Shown in pieces: positions 7,716 through 15,617 of a DNA stretch of 64,000 nt. The notes beneath the pieces were generated by a model. The model searched no databases, was not told where the DNA came from, and saw only the letters and a list, made by a program, of their open reading frames with translations. Each line of letters opens with the position of its first letter. Positions within the stretch are counted from its first letter, which is position 1. Both the position numbers and the translations under genes were made by a program. Source of the stretch: CAVTWH01 sp963738365 (GTDB lineage: Bacteria; Actinomycetota; Actinomycetes; Mycobacteriales; Micromonosporaceae). The stretch covers positions 992,001 to 1,056,000 of the forward strand of contig CAVTWH010000006.1 in assembly GCA_963738365.1 (NCBI GenBank). Reading direction: 5' to 3'.

Positions 7716-9668
7716 ATGGGGCACCCGATGGGTGGCGGTGGCTGGAACATGCTGCGCGCCATGCGGCGCGAGGATGAGCTGCGCAATCACAAGCTCGGCC
7801 GGGCGGTGGCCGGTCGGGTGGTGGCCTTCGCCCGGCCGTACCGGCGGGACATCGGGATCTTCCTGGTGGCGGTGGTACTGGATGCGGTGATCGGGGTGGC
7901 GACGCCGGTGCTGGCCGGGCGGGTGATCAACGCCATCACCTCCGGGAAGCCGTCGGCCGACGCCACGGTGGTGAAGCTGGCGGTGCTGATCGCCGCGCTG
8001 GCGGTCGTGGACGCGGGGCTGTCGCTGGTCAACCGGTGGTATTCGGCGCGCATCGGGGAGGGCATCATCCTCGACCTGCGTACCCGGGTCTACGACCACG
8101 TGCAGCGCATGCCGCTGCAGTTCTTCACCCGGACGCAGACCGGCGCGCTGGTCAGCCGGCTCAACAACGACGTGCTCGGCGCGCAGCAGGCGTTCACCTC
8201 GACGCTGTCCGGGGTGGTCAGCAACGTCATCCAGCTGGTGCTCACCGCCGCCGTGATGTTCACCCTGTCCTGGCAGGTGACGGCGCTCTCGCTGGTCCTG
8301 CTGCCGGTGTTCATCCTGCCGGCCCGGCGGATCGGGCGGAAGCTGGCCGAGATCACCCGGGAGTCCTACCAGCTCGACGCCAAGATGAACGCCACCATGA
8401 CGGAGCGCTTCGGGGTGGCCGGGGCGTTGCTGGTGAAGCTGTTCGGTGCCCCGGAGACGGAGGCGCGGCGGTTCTCCGACCGGGCCAAGCGGGTGCGTGA
8501 CATCGGCATCACCAGCGCCATGTACAGCCGTACCTTCTTCGTGGCGATGCTGCTGGTCGCGGCGCTGGCCCAGGCGCTGACCTACGGCCTGGGCGGCTGG
8601 TACGCCGTGCACGGGCGGATCAGCGCCGGCACCGTGGTGACCCTGGCCCTGCTGCTCACCCGCCTCTACGCGCCGCTCACCTCGCTGTCCAACGTGCGGG
8701 TGGACGTGATGAGCGCGCTGGTCTCCTTCGAGCGCGTCTTCGAGGTGCTGGACCTGGCGCCGGGCATCGACGAGCGGCCGGACGCCCGGCCACTGCCTAC
8801 GGGTGCGTCCCGGGTCGAGTTCCGGGACGTGGTGTTCCGCTACCCGTCGGCGGCCGAGGTGTCGCTGGCCTCGCTGGAGGACGTGGCGGCGCTGGACCGT
8901 ACCGTCACCGAGCCGGTGCTGCGCGGGGTGTCGTTCACCGTCGAGCCGGGCCAGATGGTGGCGCTGGTCGGCCCGTCCGGCGCCGGCAAGTCCACCACCG
9001 CCATGCTGGTGCCCCGGGTCTACGACGTGACCGACGGTACGGTGCTGGTGGGCGACGTGGACGTGCGGGACGCCACGCTGCAGTCGCTGCGCGACGCGAT
9101 CGGCGTGGTCACCCAGGACGCCCACCTGTTCCACGAGACGCTCGCCGAGAACCTGCGCTACGCCGCGCCGCAGGCCACCGACGACGAGCTCTGGGCGGCG
9201 CTGGACGGCGCCCAGGTGGGGCCGCTGGTCCGGCAGCTGCCGGACGGGCTGGACACCGTGGTGGGGGAGCGCGGGTACCGGTTCTCCGGCGGGGAGAAGC
9301 AGCGCATCGCGATCGCCCGGCTGCTGCTCAAGGCGCCGTCCATCGTGATCCTGGACGAGGCCACGGCGCACCTGGACTCGGAGTCGGAGGCGGCGGTGCA
9401 GCGGGCGCTGTCGGTGGCGTTGACCGGGCGTACCGCGCTGGTGATCGCGCACCGGCTCTCCACCGTGCGCGACGCCGACCTGATCCTGGTGCTGGACGGC
9501 GGTCGGGTGGTGGAGCGCGGCCGGCACGACGAGCTGGTGGCCGCCGGTGGCCTCTACGCCGAGCTGTACCGCACCCAGTTCGCGGTGGCCGACTCGCCGA
9601 CCCCGTTCGCCACCGACGACGTGGAGCCGCTGGTGGTGGTGGCCCACCACGACGTGCCGGCGGAGTGA
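7716..9668 (+). CDS. ABC transporter, fused permease and ATPase (exporter type)
   Basis: The 650-residue protein is a half-size ABC exporter. Six transmembrane helices span about residues 30-320, with a first-loop QFFTRTQTGALVSRLNNDV coupling segment typical of type IV exporters. The ATPase domain (about 365-610) has GPSGAGKST (Walker A), FSGGEKQRIAIARLL (signature), IVILDEATAHLD (Walker B) and IAHRLSTV (switch His). It would act as a homodimer in the cytoplasmic membrane; the substrate is unknown. ATG at 7716 follows GAGGTAGGCG. It converges with the TetR gene 5 bp away. Confidence 0.93.
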   Translation: MGHPMGGGGWNMLRAMRREDELRNHKLGRAVAGRVVAFARPYRRDIGIFLVAVVLDAVIGVATPVLAGRVINAITSGKPSADATVVKLAVLIAALAVVDAGLSLVNRWYSARIGEGIILDLRTRVYDHVQRMPLQFFTRTQTGALVSRLNNDVLGAQQAFTSTLSGVVSNVIQLVLTAAVMFTLSWQVTALSLVLLPVFILPARRIGRKLAEITRESYQLDAKMNATMTERFGVAGALLVKLFGAPETEARRFSDRAKRVRDIGITSAMYSRTFFVAMLLVAALAQALTYGLGGWYAVHGRISAGTVVTLALLLTRLYAPLTSLSNVRVDVMSALVSFERVFEVLDLAPGIDERPDARPLPTGASRVEFRDVVFRYPSAAEVSLASLEDVAALDRTVTEPVLRGVSFTVEPGQMVALVGPSGAGKSTTAMLVPRVYDVTDGTVLVGDVDVRDATLQSLRDAIGVVTQDAHLFHETLAENLRYAAPQATDDELWAALDGAQVGPLVRQLPDGLDTVVGERGYRFSGGEKQRIAIARLLLKAPSIVILDEATAHLDSESEAAVQRALSVALTGRTALVIAHRLSTVRDADLILVLDGGRVVERGRHDELVAAGGLYAELYRTQFAVADSPTPFATDDVEPLVVVAHHDVPAE

Positions 9669-9672
9669 GCGG

Positions 9673-10242
9673 TCAGCGGCGGACGGCGCCCTCGACCAGG
9701 TCCAGCACCGGGCCGAAGTCGTCCGCCGGGCGGCCCATCGCCAGGTGCAGGACCAGGCCGTCGTAGGCCAGTTCGAGGAACTGGGCGAGGGTGGCCACTC
9801 CGACGTCGTCGCGTAGCTTGCCGGCGCCGCGCTGGCGGCGCAGCCGCTCCCGGGTGGCCTGTGTGATGGCCTCCGAGCGGGCCGCCCAGCGCTTGGCGAA
9901 GTCGGGGTCGGTGCGCAGCCGCCGGGACACCTCCAGCTGGGTGCCCAGCCAGCCGGGGATGTCCTCCGACTCGGCCCGGGCCAGCAGGTCCCGCATTACC
10001 TGGACCAGGCCGTGCTGGGCGACGGTGTCGACCATGGCGGCGGCGTCGTCCTCGGCGACGGCGAGGAACAGCGAGTCCTTGTCGCGGAAGTGGTGGAAGA
10101 TGGCGCCACGGGACAGCCCGATCTCCTGTTCCAGGACGCGGACCGTGGCGCCCTCGTAGCCGTAGCGGGCGAAGCAGGCGCGGGCGCCGGCGAGGATCTC
10201 GCGGCGGCGGGACGCCAGTTGGTCCTGGCTGAGCCGGGGCAT
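9673..10242 (-). CDS. acnR: TetR-family regulator, AcnR type (aconitase repressor)
   Basis: The 189-residue protein has an N-terminal TetR DNA-binding domain: REILAGARACFARYGYEGATV, then LSRGAIFHHFRDKDSLF as recognition region. The match to Corynebacterium glutamicum AcnR (from memory) covers the HTH, the LEVSRRLRTDPDF segment and the C-terminal VLDLVEGAVRR, so I read it as the AcnR group that represses aconitase. ATG at 10242 places the start just before the HTH; an extension to 10335 is possible but atypical. A near-perfect 22-bp palindrome 33 bp upstream (10275-10296) is a likely autoregulatory site, and the same sequence occurs before acn at 29749-29770. Confidence 0.85.
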   Translation of the reverse strand: MPRLSQDQLASRRREILAGARACFARYGYEGATVRVLEQEIGLSRGAIFHHFRDKDSLFLAVAEDDAAAMVDTVAQHGLVQVMRDLLARAESEDIPGWLGTQLEVSRRLRTDPDFAKRWAARSEAITQATRERLRRQRGAGKLRDDVGVATLAQFLELAYDGLVLHLAMGRPADDFGPVLDLVEGAVRR

Positions 10243-10274
10243 GGACTGATCGTGACAGGTCCGGGCCCGGCGCT

Positions 10275-10296
10275 GCAATCCGTACGTACGGCTTGC
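10275..10296. promoter_or_regulatory. Predicted AcnR operator in front of acnR
   Basis: The core CCGTACGTACGG (10280-10291) is a perfect palindrome. With the flanks GCAA-T and C-TTGC it forms a 22-bp dyad with one mismatched pair. It lies 33 bp upstream of the acnR start codon. It matches 19 of 22 positions of the sequence upstream of acn (29749-29770) in the same orientation, which argues for a shared protein site. Confidence 0.75.
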
Positions 10297-10320
10297 GGGC
10301 GCGCGTCGCCGGACGCGGAC

Positions 10321-10344
10321 GGGGGCGGGGATCACCCCGCCCCC
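10321..10344 (-). terminator. Hairpin terminator after the 10361-11227 gene
   Basis: A perfect 10-bp stem (GGGGGCGGGG / CCCCGCCCCC) with an ATCA loop lies 17 bp past the stop of the minus-strand gene. It also separates that gene from the acnR promoter region. Confidence 0.6.
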
Positions 10345-10360
10345 GCCGTGCCGGTGTTGC

Positions 10361-11227
10361 TCAGCCGCGGGACCGGTGCCCGGAGCCGCTCTGGCGCAGC
10401 GATTCGGCGGGGAACAGCACAGCCGCCTTCTCGATCATCGAACGGTACCGGCCGTCGCCGTCCACCTCGTCCAGTGTCGGGCGGGCCACCAGGTCGAAGA
10501 TCGCCTCCAGGGAGCGGGCGAAGGCCACCTCCGGGTAGCGGTCCCGGACCGGGCGGCCGGCCTGCTCGTCCAGCCAGGACAGCGCGTCCGGCAGGGTGTC
10601 GCCGTAGCTGCACGCCCCGATCACCGGCTCGCTGGTCAGCACGGCCAGCGCGTCGTCCAGCTGGCAGGACAGCTCCTTGGCCAGCTGCATGTCGTACTCG
10701 CCGAAGGCCCGGCCGACCAGGCTGTGCAGCCGCTCGGCGGCCAGCAGCACGCCGGTCACCGGCGCCGCGCCGCACAGCCCGTCGCTGTCACAGCAGGATG
10801 TGAGGCAGTCCCGGACGGCAGCCATCAGCTGCCGCCAGGCGGCGTCGAAGCCGGTGGAACGGACCCGCGAGTACAGCTCCGCGCGCTGCGCGGGGGCCAC
10901 CCGTTCGCCGTTTTTCAGCTCGTTGTAGAGGACGTCGACGGCGGCCACGCCGCCGATCCGGGCGTCGCCGAAGCGCAGCCGGCCGTCCTTCCACAGCTGG
11001 CCGACCTGGGCCACCGCGTCGAACACGCCCAGCCGCTCGGCGTACTGCTCGTACTGCAGCACCGCGCCGGCCACCTCGACCTCGTCGACGTAGTCCAGCC
11101 GGGGCTCCCAACTGCCGGCGATGGTCGCCACGTCCACCTGAAGGTTGCTCAGAGCGACGAGATCGGGCCGTCGGCAGTCGGGTTCGAGTACCGCCGCCGC
11201 GCGGGCGGCGATGGGTTCTTCTGACAT
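10361..11227 (-). CDS. Hypothetical protein with Cys motif, divergent from the sigma-54 activator gene
   Basis: The 288-residue protein is not recognised. It appears soluble and mostly helical, with acidic segments. A Cys cluster CLTSCCDSDGLCG at about residues 143-155 and a later SCQLDDAL and GACSYGD could bind metal or form disulfides. ATG at 11227 was preferred over an in-frame upstream start at 11314 because the leader would be Arg-rich and unlike the rest. It is divergent from the AAA+ activator gene across a 265-bp region, which suggests shared control and membership of the sigma-54 island. A weak -24/-12-like sequence lies at 11298-11313. Confidence 0.65.
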   Translation of the reverse strand: MSEEPIAARAAAVLEPDCRRPDLVALSNLQVDVATIAGSWEPRLDYVDEVEVAGAVLQYEQYAERLGVFDAVAQVGQLWKDGRLRFGDARIGGVAAVDVLYNELKNGERVAPAQRAELYSRVRSTGFDAAWRQLMAAVRDCLTSCCDSDGLCGAAPVTGVLLAAERLHSLVGRAFGEYDMQLAKELSCQLDDALAVLTSEPVIGACSYGDTLPDALSWLDEQAGRPVRDRYPEVAFARSLEAIFDLVARPTLDEVDGDGRYRSMIEKAAVLFPAESLRQSGSGHRSRG

Positions 11228-11297
11228 CACGCACCTCGGTATCGGTTGTCGTGGTACGCCGTCCGCGTGTGCGCGGGCGGCGGCGAAACCGACGCGA

Positions 11298-11313
11298 TGC
11301 CAACGGTGCCCCA
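11298..11313 (-). promoter_or_regulatory. Weak -24/-12-like element before the 11227 gene
   Basis: On the minus strand the 16 bases read TGGGGCACCGTTGGCA. GG and GC have the required 10-bp spacing and the ends TGG and GCA fit, but the inner CACG and the first T of TTGC do not. It lies about 70 bp upstream of the start codon at 11227. Reported as a candidate only. Confidence 0.2.
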
Positions 11314-11492
11314 CCAGCGGCGGCCGAACCGGGTCACCGGTGCGCGCCGCGCGCCGCGGACCCCGTCGGACCCGCGTGACGCCGGGGATCTGCCATCCCC
11401 GGATCAGTACAAGTCCGTTGTACCGGCATTACGCAGCGTTAGCAACCGGATGTCACTAATGTCAGGGCGGGCGGCACGCGAGGGGGTACCCC

Positions 11493-12914
11493 ATGGCGGC
11501 GAACAGTGCCTGGATCCGGGCGTTGACCAGGCAGTGCACGGCACTGGCCGCCGACGTGCGCAGCGCGCTGCAGGCCGCCGACGTGGAGGTGGTCGACGAG
11601 CAGGACGCCCCCCGCCTGGCGCCCGGGGTGCTGGCGCTGACCCGTACCGTCGACGAGGCCGTCGGCGCCATCCGGGAGCTCTCCGCCGGTGGACGGCGGC
11701 TGCTCGCGGTGGCCGGCGACGCCGGCCAGCTCAGCGCCGGGCAGGCGTGGCGGCTGCTCGACCACGGCGCGGCCGAGGTGATGGTCTGGGAGGGGCCGGC
11801 CAGTGCCCGGGCGGCGGCGGCCCGGATCCTGCGCTGGGGGCAGACCGAGGAGCTGCTGGACTCGCCGAAGGTGCGCGAACTGGTGGTGGGCGACGCCCCG
11901 GCCTGGCGGGCGGCGCTGCGCCAGGTGGTCGAGGTGGCCCGCTACTCCGCCGCCGGGGTGCTCATCACCGGCGAGAGCGGTACCGGCAAGGAGCTGGTGG
12001 CCCGCCTCATCCACCAGCTGGATCCGCGCCCTGGCCGGGGCGAGCTGGTGGTGGTGGACGGCTCGGCGATCGTGCCGACGCTGTCCGGCTCGGAGTTCTT
12101 CGGCCACGAGCGCGGCGCGTTCACCGGCGCGGTCGGCCCACGCGACGGCGCGTTCGCCCAGGCCGACGGGGGCACGCTGTTCCTCGACGAGGTCGGCGAG
12201 CTGCCGTTGCCGCTACAGGCCGAGCTGCTGCGGGTGGTGCAGGAGGGGATGTACAAGCGGGTCGGCGGCAACGTCTGGCAGCGGGCCAACTTCCGGCTGC
12301 TGTGCGCCACCAACCGGGACCTCGGGGCGGCCCGGGCGGCCGGCGAGTTCCGCGCCGACCTGTACTACCGGATCGCCGCCACCACCGTCACGCTGCCCAC
12401 CCTGAGTCAGCGCCGGGAGGACATCCTCGGGCTGTTTCAGCACTTCTTCGCCGCCGCCACGGTGCTCGACGGGCGCGGCCCGGCCCCGTCCGGCCCGGTG
12501 GAGCTCAGCTCCGAGGTGGCCGGCGCGCTGCTGGCCCGCGAGTACCCGGGAAACGTGCGCGATCTGCGCCAGCTGGCGGTGCGGATCCGGGCCCGCTACA
12601 TCGGCGTCGGCCCGGTCACCCCCGGCGACCTACCGGAGGAGGAGCGGCCCGGCGCGCGGACCCGCCCGGCCTCCCAGCACGAGCTGCTGGAGCAGGCGGT
12701 ACGCGGGGCGCTGGCGGCCGGGGCGTCGCTGCGCCAGGTCCGCGACGACGTCACCGACACCGCGATCCGGGTGGCGCTGACCGAATCGGACGGCCGGGTG
12801 GCCGCCGCCGCCCGGATGCTCGGCGTCACCGACCGCGCCCTGCAACTGCGCCGTGCCCGCCGGCCGCTGGTGGCCCACCCGCGCGGTGACGACGCCGACG
12901 CGGATACCAGCTGA
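11493..12914 (+). CDS. Sigma-54-dependent AAA+ activator (bacterial enhancer-binding protein)
   Basis: The 473-residue protein has an N-terminal domain of about 125 residues that looks like a degenerate receiver without the usual phosphorylated Asp set, a sigma-54 interaction AAA+ domain, and a Fis-like C-terminus. Walker A GESGTGKE is at about 160-167, the loop GAFTGA that contacts sigma-54 at 208-213, Walker B TLFLDEVGEL at about 227-236, and the sensor/arginine region FRADLYYRI follows. The C-terminal DGRVAAAARMLGVTDRALQLRRAR resembles a Fis HTH. GAFTGA is retained only where sigma-54 is used, and a sigma-54 gene lies at 19591-20844. ATG at 11493; the last 89 bp overlap the convergent amidohydrolase gene. 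No -24/-12 element was found in front of it. Confidence 0.92.
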   Translation: MAANSAWIRALTRQCTALAADVRSALQAADVEVVDEQDAPRLAPGVLALTRTVDEAVGAIRELSAGGRRLLAVAGDAGQLSAGQAWRLLDHGAAEVMVWEGPASARAAAARILRWGQTEELLDSPKVRELVVGDAPAWRAALRQVVEVARYSAAGVLITGESGTGKELVARLIHQLDPRPGRGELVVVDGSAIVPTLSGSEFFGHERGAFTGAVGPRDGAFAQADGGTLFLDEVGELPLPLQAELLRVVQEGMYKRVGGNVWQRANFRLLCATNRDLGAARAAGEFRADLYYRIAATTVTLPTLSQRREDILGLFQHFFAAATVLDGRGPAPSGPVELSSEVAGALLAREYPGNVRDLRQLAVRIRARYIGVGPVTPGDLPEEERPGARTRPASQHELLEQAVRGALAAGASLRQVRDDVTDTAIRVALTESDGRVAAAARMLGVTDRALQLRRARRPLVAHPRGDDADADTS

Positions 12915-13755
12915 ACGGCCGCGTCACCCCGGGCCGACCACCCGGGTCCCGGTCAGCAGTCTGATCCAAGCCGGCTCCATCCCGGCCGGCTCTGTGCCGA
13001 GAGGCTCCGCCGTGACCTGACCGGCCGCCGGCCGGGCCGAGCAGGCGTAGCAGATTCCCGGCGAGTACCAGCTGGAGTTGGCGGGGCGGCAGGCCGAGCG
13101 CCCGGATCTTGGCCAGTTCCAGGCCGGGGTGCAGCCACGGGCCGTCCGTGCCGAAGAGCACCTTGTGCGGGCCGGCCCGGCGGACCGCCTCCACCACCAG
13201 GTCGAAGCGGCGTACCCCGGAGGTGTCGGTGTGCACGTTGGCGTGCCGGACCAGGACGTCGATGAGCTGGCGTTGGGCCTTCCAGTCGTCGGCGAAGGAG
13301 CCCAGGTGCGGGATGATGAACGGCACGTCGGGGTACTCCGGCGCCACCAGGTCGACCAGCGCCACCTCGCCCTGCGGGTCGTAGAGCACCGGCAGGGCGA
13401 ACTCGCGGGCCGCCTCGCAGACTTCCCGGGACAGCGGCCCGTCGTGCCGGTGCACCTTGATGCCGCGGAAGCCGTAGTCGCGCACCGCGGTGCCGACCAG
13501 TGCCCGGATGCGCCCCGCGTCGGAGCGCGGGTTGACGAAGGCGTACCCCCAGAAAAGGTCGGGGCGGGCGGCGACGATGTCGGCGACGATCCGGTTGGCC
13601 CGGGCGTAGTCGCTGTGGAACGCCGAGAAGAGCACCGTGCGGGTGATGCCGGCCGCGGCCGCCCGCCGCAGGTACGCGGCGAGCGGCGCGGACGTGTCCC
13701 ACGGGCCGGTGAAGCCGTCGCCCTGGCCCGCGTGGCAGTGGCTGTCGATGATCAT
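12826..13755 (-). CDS. Amidohydrolase (TIM-barrel metal-dependent hydrolase)
   Basis: The 309-residue protein opens with MIIDSHCHAG, the HxH metal motif of the amidohydrolase_2 family. GIKVHRHD, IIPHLGSF and LFGTDGPW supply the later His and Asp ligands in the expected order, and the fold ends at about residue 248 (NLLRLLG). The last 60 residues are Arg/Gly-rich, without homology that I recognise, and overlap the 3' end of the activator gene by 89 bp, so the tail may have arisen by loss of an earlier stop. ATG at 13755 is 11 bp after the preceding gene, so it is the fifth gene of the minus-strand operon. Likely a hydrolase or decarboxylase of a small ring or ester substrate; the substrate is unknown. 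Confidence 0.85.
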   Translation of the reverse strand: MIIDSHCHAGQGDGFTGPWDTSAPLAAYLRRAAAAGITRTVLFSAFHSDYARANRIVADIVAARPDLFWGYAFVNPRSDAGRIRALVGTAVRDYGFRGIKVHRHDGPLSREVCEAAREFALPVLYDPQGEVALVDLVAPEYPDVPFIIPHLGSFADDWKAQRQLIDVLVRHANVHTDTSGVRRFDLVVEAVRRAGPHKVLFGTDGPWLHPGLELAKIRALGLPPRQLQLVLAGNLLRLLGPAGGRSGHGGASRHRAGRDGAGLDQTADRDPGGRPGVTRPFSWYPRRRRHRAGGPPAAGGHGAVAGRGR

Positions 13756-13766
13756 TTCAGTGCGGG

Positions 13767-15617
13767 TCAGCCGGCCCGGCGCGCCGGTGCCCGGCTGGCC
13801 AGCAGCACGCCCGGCAGGGTGGCGTCCACCTTGTCGGTGAGGTCGACCCCGGTGGCCGCCCGGTAGGCGTGCGTGTACCGCTGGATCTCCGGCCGCCAGT
13901 AGCGGCACCAGTTCGCCGCCTCCTGCGGGTCGTTGAGCACCGACCAGTTGCCGTAGCGCACCGACAGCAGGATCTGCTCGCCGAAGACGCCCAGGTCGCG
14001 GAAGTGCGTGACGGTGGTGGGCGACCAGCCCTGCATCTGCTTGACGGTGTCCACCCGGTCCATCCACTCCTCCTCGTACGGCACCATGATCTTGCCGCCG
14101 ATGAACTCGCGCATCTCCGGCCGGGCCAGCAGCCACTCCATCACCAGCATCTCGCCGCGCGCCGTGGAGGGCAGGTCGCCGAACTGGTTGTGCGCCCCTT
14201 CGGAGAGCACCAGATGGGTCTCCCGCAGCGCGTTGAGCACCGGGAAGCCGTCGGCGATGACGGTGGTGTCGTCGTCCTCCTTGAAGAAGATGTGCGACAG
14301 GTGCAGCAGGTTGTGGAACGACTCCAGGAACTTGGCCCGGCTGTCCGCGGCCGGCGCGGTCGGCACCGCCCGGCCGAGCAGCTTGAGGCCGTACTCGTGG
14401 TCGTACTCGAAGGAGCGGCGGCGCACCGTGAGGCGCCGGTACTCGTCCTGGATCCAGCCCCACAGCAGGTTGCCCAGCGGGCGCAGCGGGTCGACGTCGA
14501 AGCGCACCAGCGGGTCCACCCGGGCCTTCGGGTCGGTACGCCGGTTCTCGAACCGGGCCACGATGGCGTTGAGGGTCTGCACCAGCATCCCCTCCTCGTG
14601 CCAGTACGACCAGATCAGCTCCATCGCCAGCGGGCCGGAGATGTGCGACTTGAGGATGCCGTAGCAGTCCGAGCCGGGTGGCAGGTCGACGGCGTCCTTG
14701 AGCGGGATGTCGCGCAGCTTGTCCCGGACGATGCGCAGGTACGGCAGCACCGACGTGTCGTCCTCCAGCCGCTCGTAGTACATCTCCCGGAACCGGCGCA
14801 CGTCGTCGACCACGGCCGAGCTGCCGGCCATCCGCCGGGTCTCCTCGATACGCAGCCGCAGCGAGGCGGCCGGGTCGGCCAGTTGCCGGTCGAAGTCGCT
14901 CAACGCCAGGTCGGAATCGATCACGCCGACCTCGTGCAGGAGATACGCGTCGGTGCTCTGGCGCAGCACGTCGTAGCCGTCCGAGCCGCGGAAGACCAGA
15001 CTCTTGTTGTTCACACCGGACGGGGCGGGGCCGCCGCACATCACGTCGTCCATGAACACCCGGAACCGGTGGAATCCCAGCGCGTTGGTGCGGTTGCGGA
15101 TGATCATCCAGAGCACCTGGCTGGAGGTCGGTTCGATCTGGGTGCGCTGCAGGCTGACCGGCACGATGCCGTCCGGGTTGGCGGACACGCCGACATCCAC
15201 GAACAGCTCCCACGGGTCGGCCAGCTCCCAGCCGTCGACCTCGAGCTTCCCCTTGGCCTTCATCGCCGGGCCGGCTGGCTCCGGCACGCCGAAGCTGTCC
15301 GGTAGCCCGCTCTCCCCGGCGACCTCCTCGGCGCCCGCCGCCTGGTCGGCGCCGGAGTCCACGTTGGCGGTCTGCTTCGCCCGGCGCAGCGCGAAGATCC
15401 GGTAGTGGCCGGCGCGTACCCCGGCGGTGTCCCAGTCGAAGTGGCTGCCGGCGTCGAAGTCGGCGGCCATGTCCTGGAAAGGCCCCTCCACCCGCCAGCG
15501 GAAGGTGAAGTCCTCCGTCCGCGCCGGTGGCGTCATCTGTGCCTGGAACGAGACCACCGTGCCGGCCTTGACCGGCTTGGTGTGGGTACCGTGCACGACA
15601 AAATTGCCGTTGCTCAT
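13767..15617 (-). CDS. 616-residue protein of unknown function in the sigma-54 operon
   Basis: No family is recognised. The first 100 residues (VKAGTVVSFQAQM...FRWRVEGPF) look like a beta-sandwich of the Ig/PKD type; a second beta-rich part covers about 120-200; the rest is mainly helical. Conserved-looking segments are GNLLWGWIQDEYRRLTVRRR (about residues 381-400), SFEYDHEYGLKLLGRAVP and FHNLLHLSHIFFKEDDD, rich in His, Asp and Glu that could bind metal. There is no signal peptide. ATG at 15617 overlaps the upstream stop by one base (TGATG), and the strong ribosome site AAGGAGG lies inside the end of the previous gene, so the two are translationally coupled. Confidence 0.8.
   Translation of the reverse strand: MSNGNFVVHGTHTKPVKAGTVVSFQAQMTPPARTEDFTFRWRVEGPFQDMAADFDAGSHFDWDTAGVRAGHYRIFALRRAKQTANVDSGADQAAGAEEVAGESGLPDSFGVPEPAGPAMKAKGKLEVDGWELADPWELFVDVGVSANPDGIVPVSLQRTQIEPTSSQVLWMIIRNRTNALGFHRFRVFMDDVMCGGPAPSGVNNKSLVFRGSDGYDVLRQSTDAYLLHEVGVIDSDLALSDFDRQLADPAASLRLRIEETRRMAGSSAVVDDVRRFREMYYERLEDDTSVLPYLRIVRDKLRDIPLKDAVDLPPGSDCYGILKSHISGPLAMELIWSYWHEEGMLVQTLNAIVARFENRRTDPKARVDPLVRFDVDPLRPLGNLLWGWIQDEYRRLTVRRRSFEYDHEYGLKLLGRAVPTAPAADSRAKFLESFHNLLHLSHIFFKEDDDTTVIADGFPVLNALRETHLVLSEGAHNQFGDLPSTARGEMLVMEWLLARPEMREFIGGKIMVPYEEEWMDRVDTVKQMQGWSPTTVTHFRDLGVFGEQILLSVRYGNWSVLNDPQEAANWCRYWRPEIQRYTHAYRAATGVDLTDKVDATLPGVLLASRAPARRAG

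Noticed and set aside
10243..10335. N-terminal extension of the TetR regulator
   Set aside because: It would cover the operator palindrome and add Arg-rich residues before the HTH, unlike the family.
11400..11492. A -24/-12 promoter in front of the activator gene
   Set aside because: I scanned for GG-N10-GC pairs; none has the TGGCAC and TTGC context. The gene probably has an ordinary promoter.
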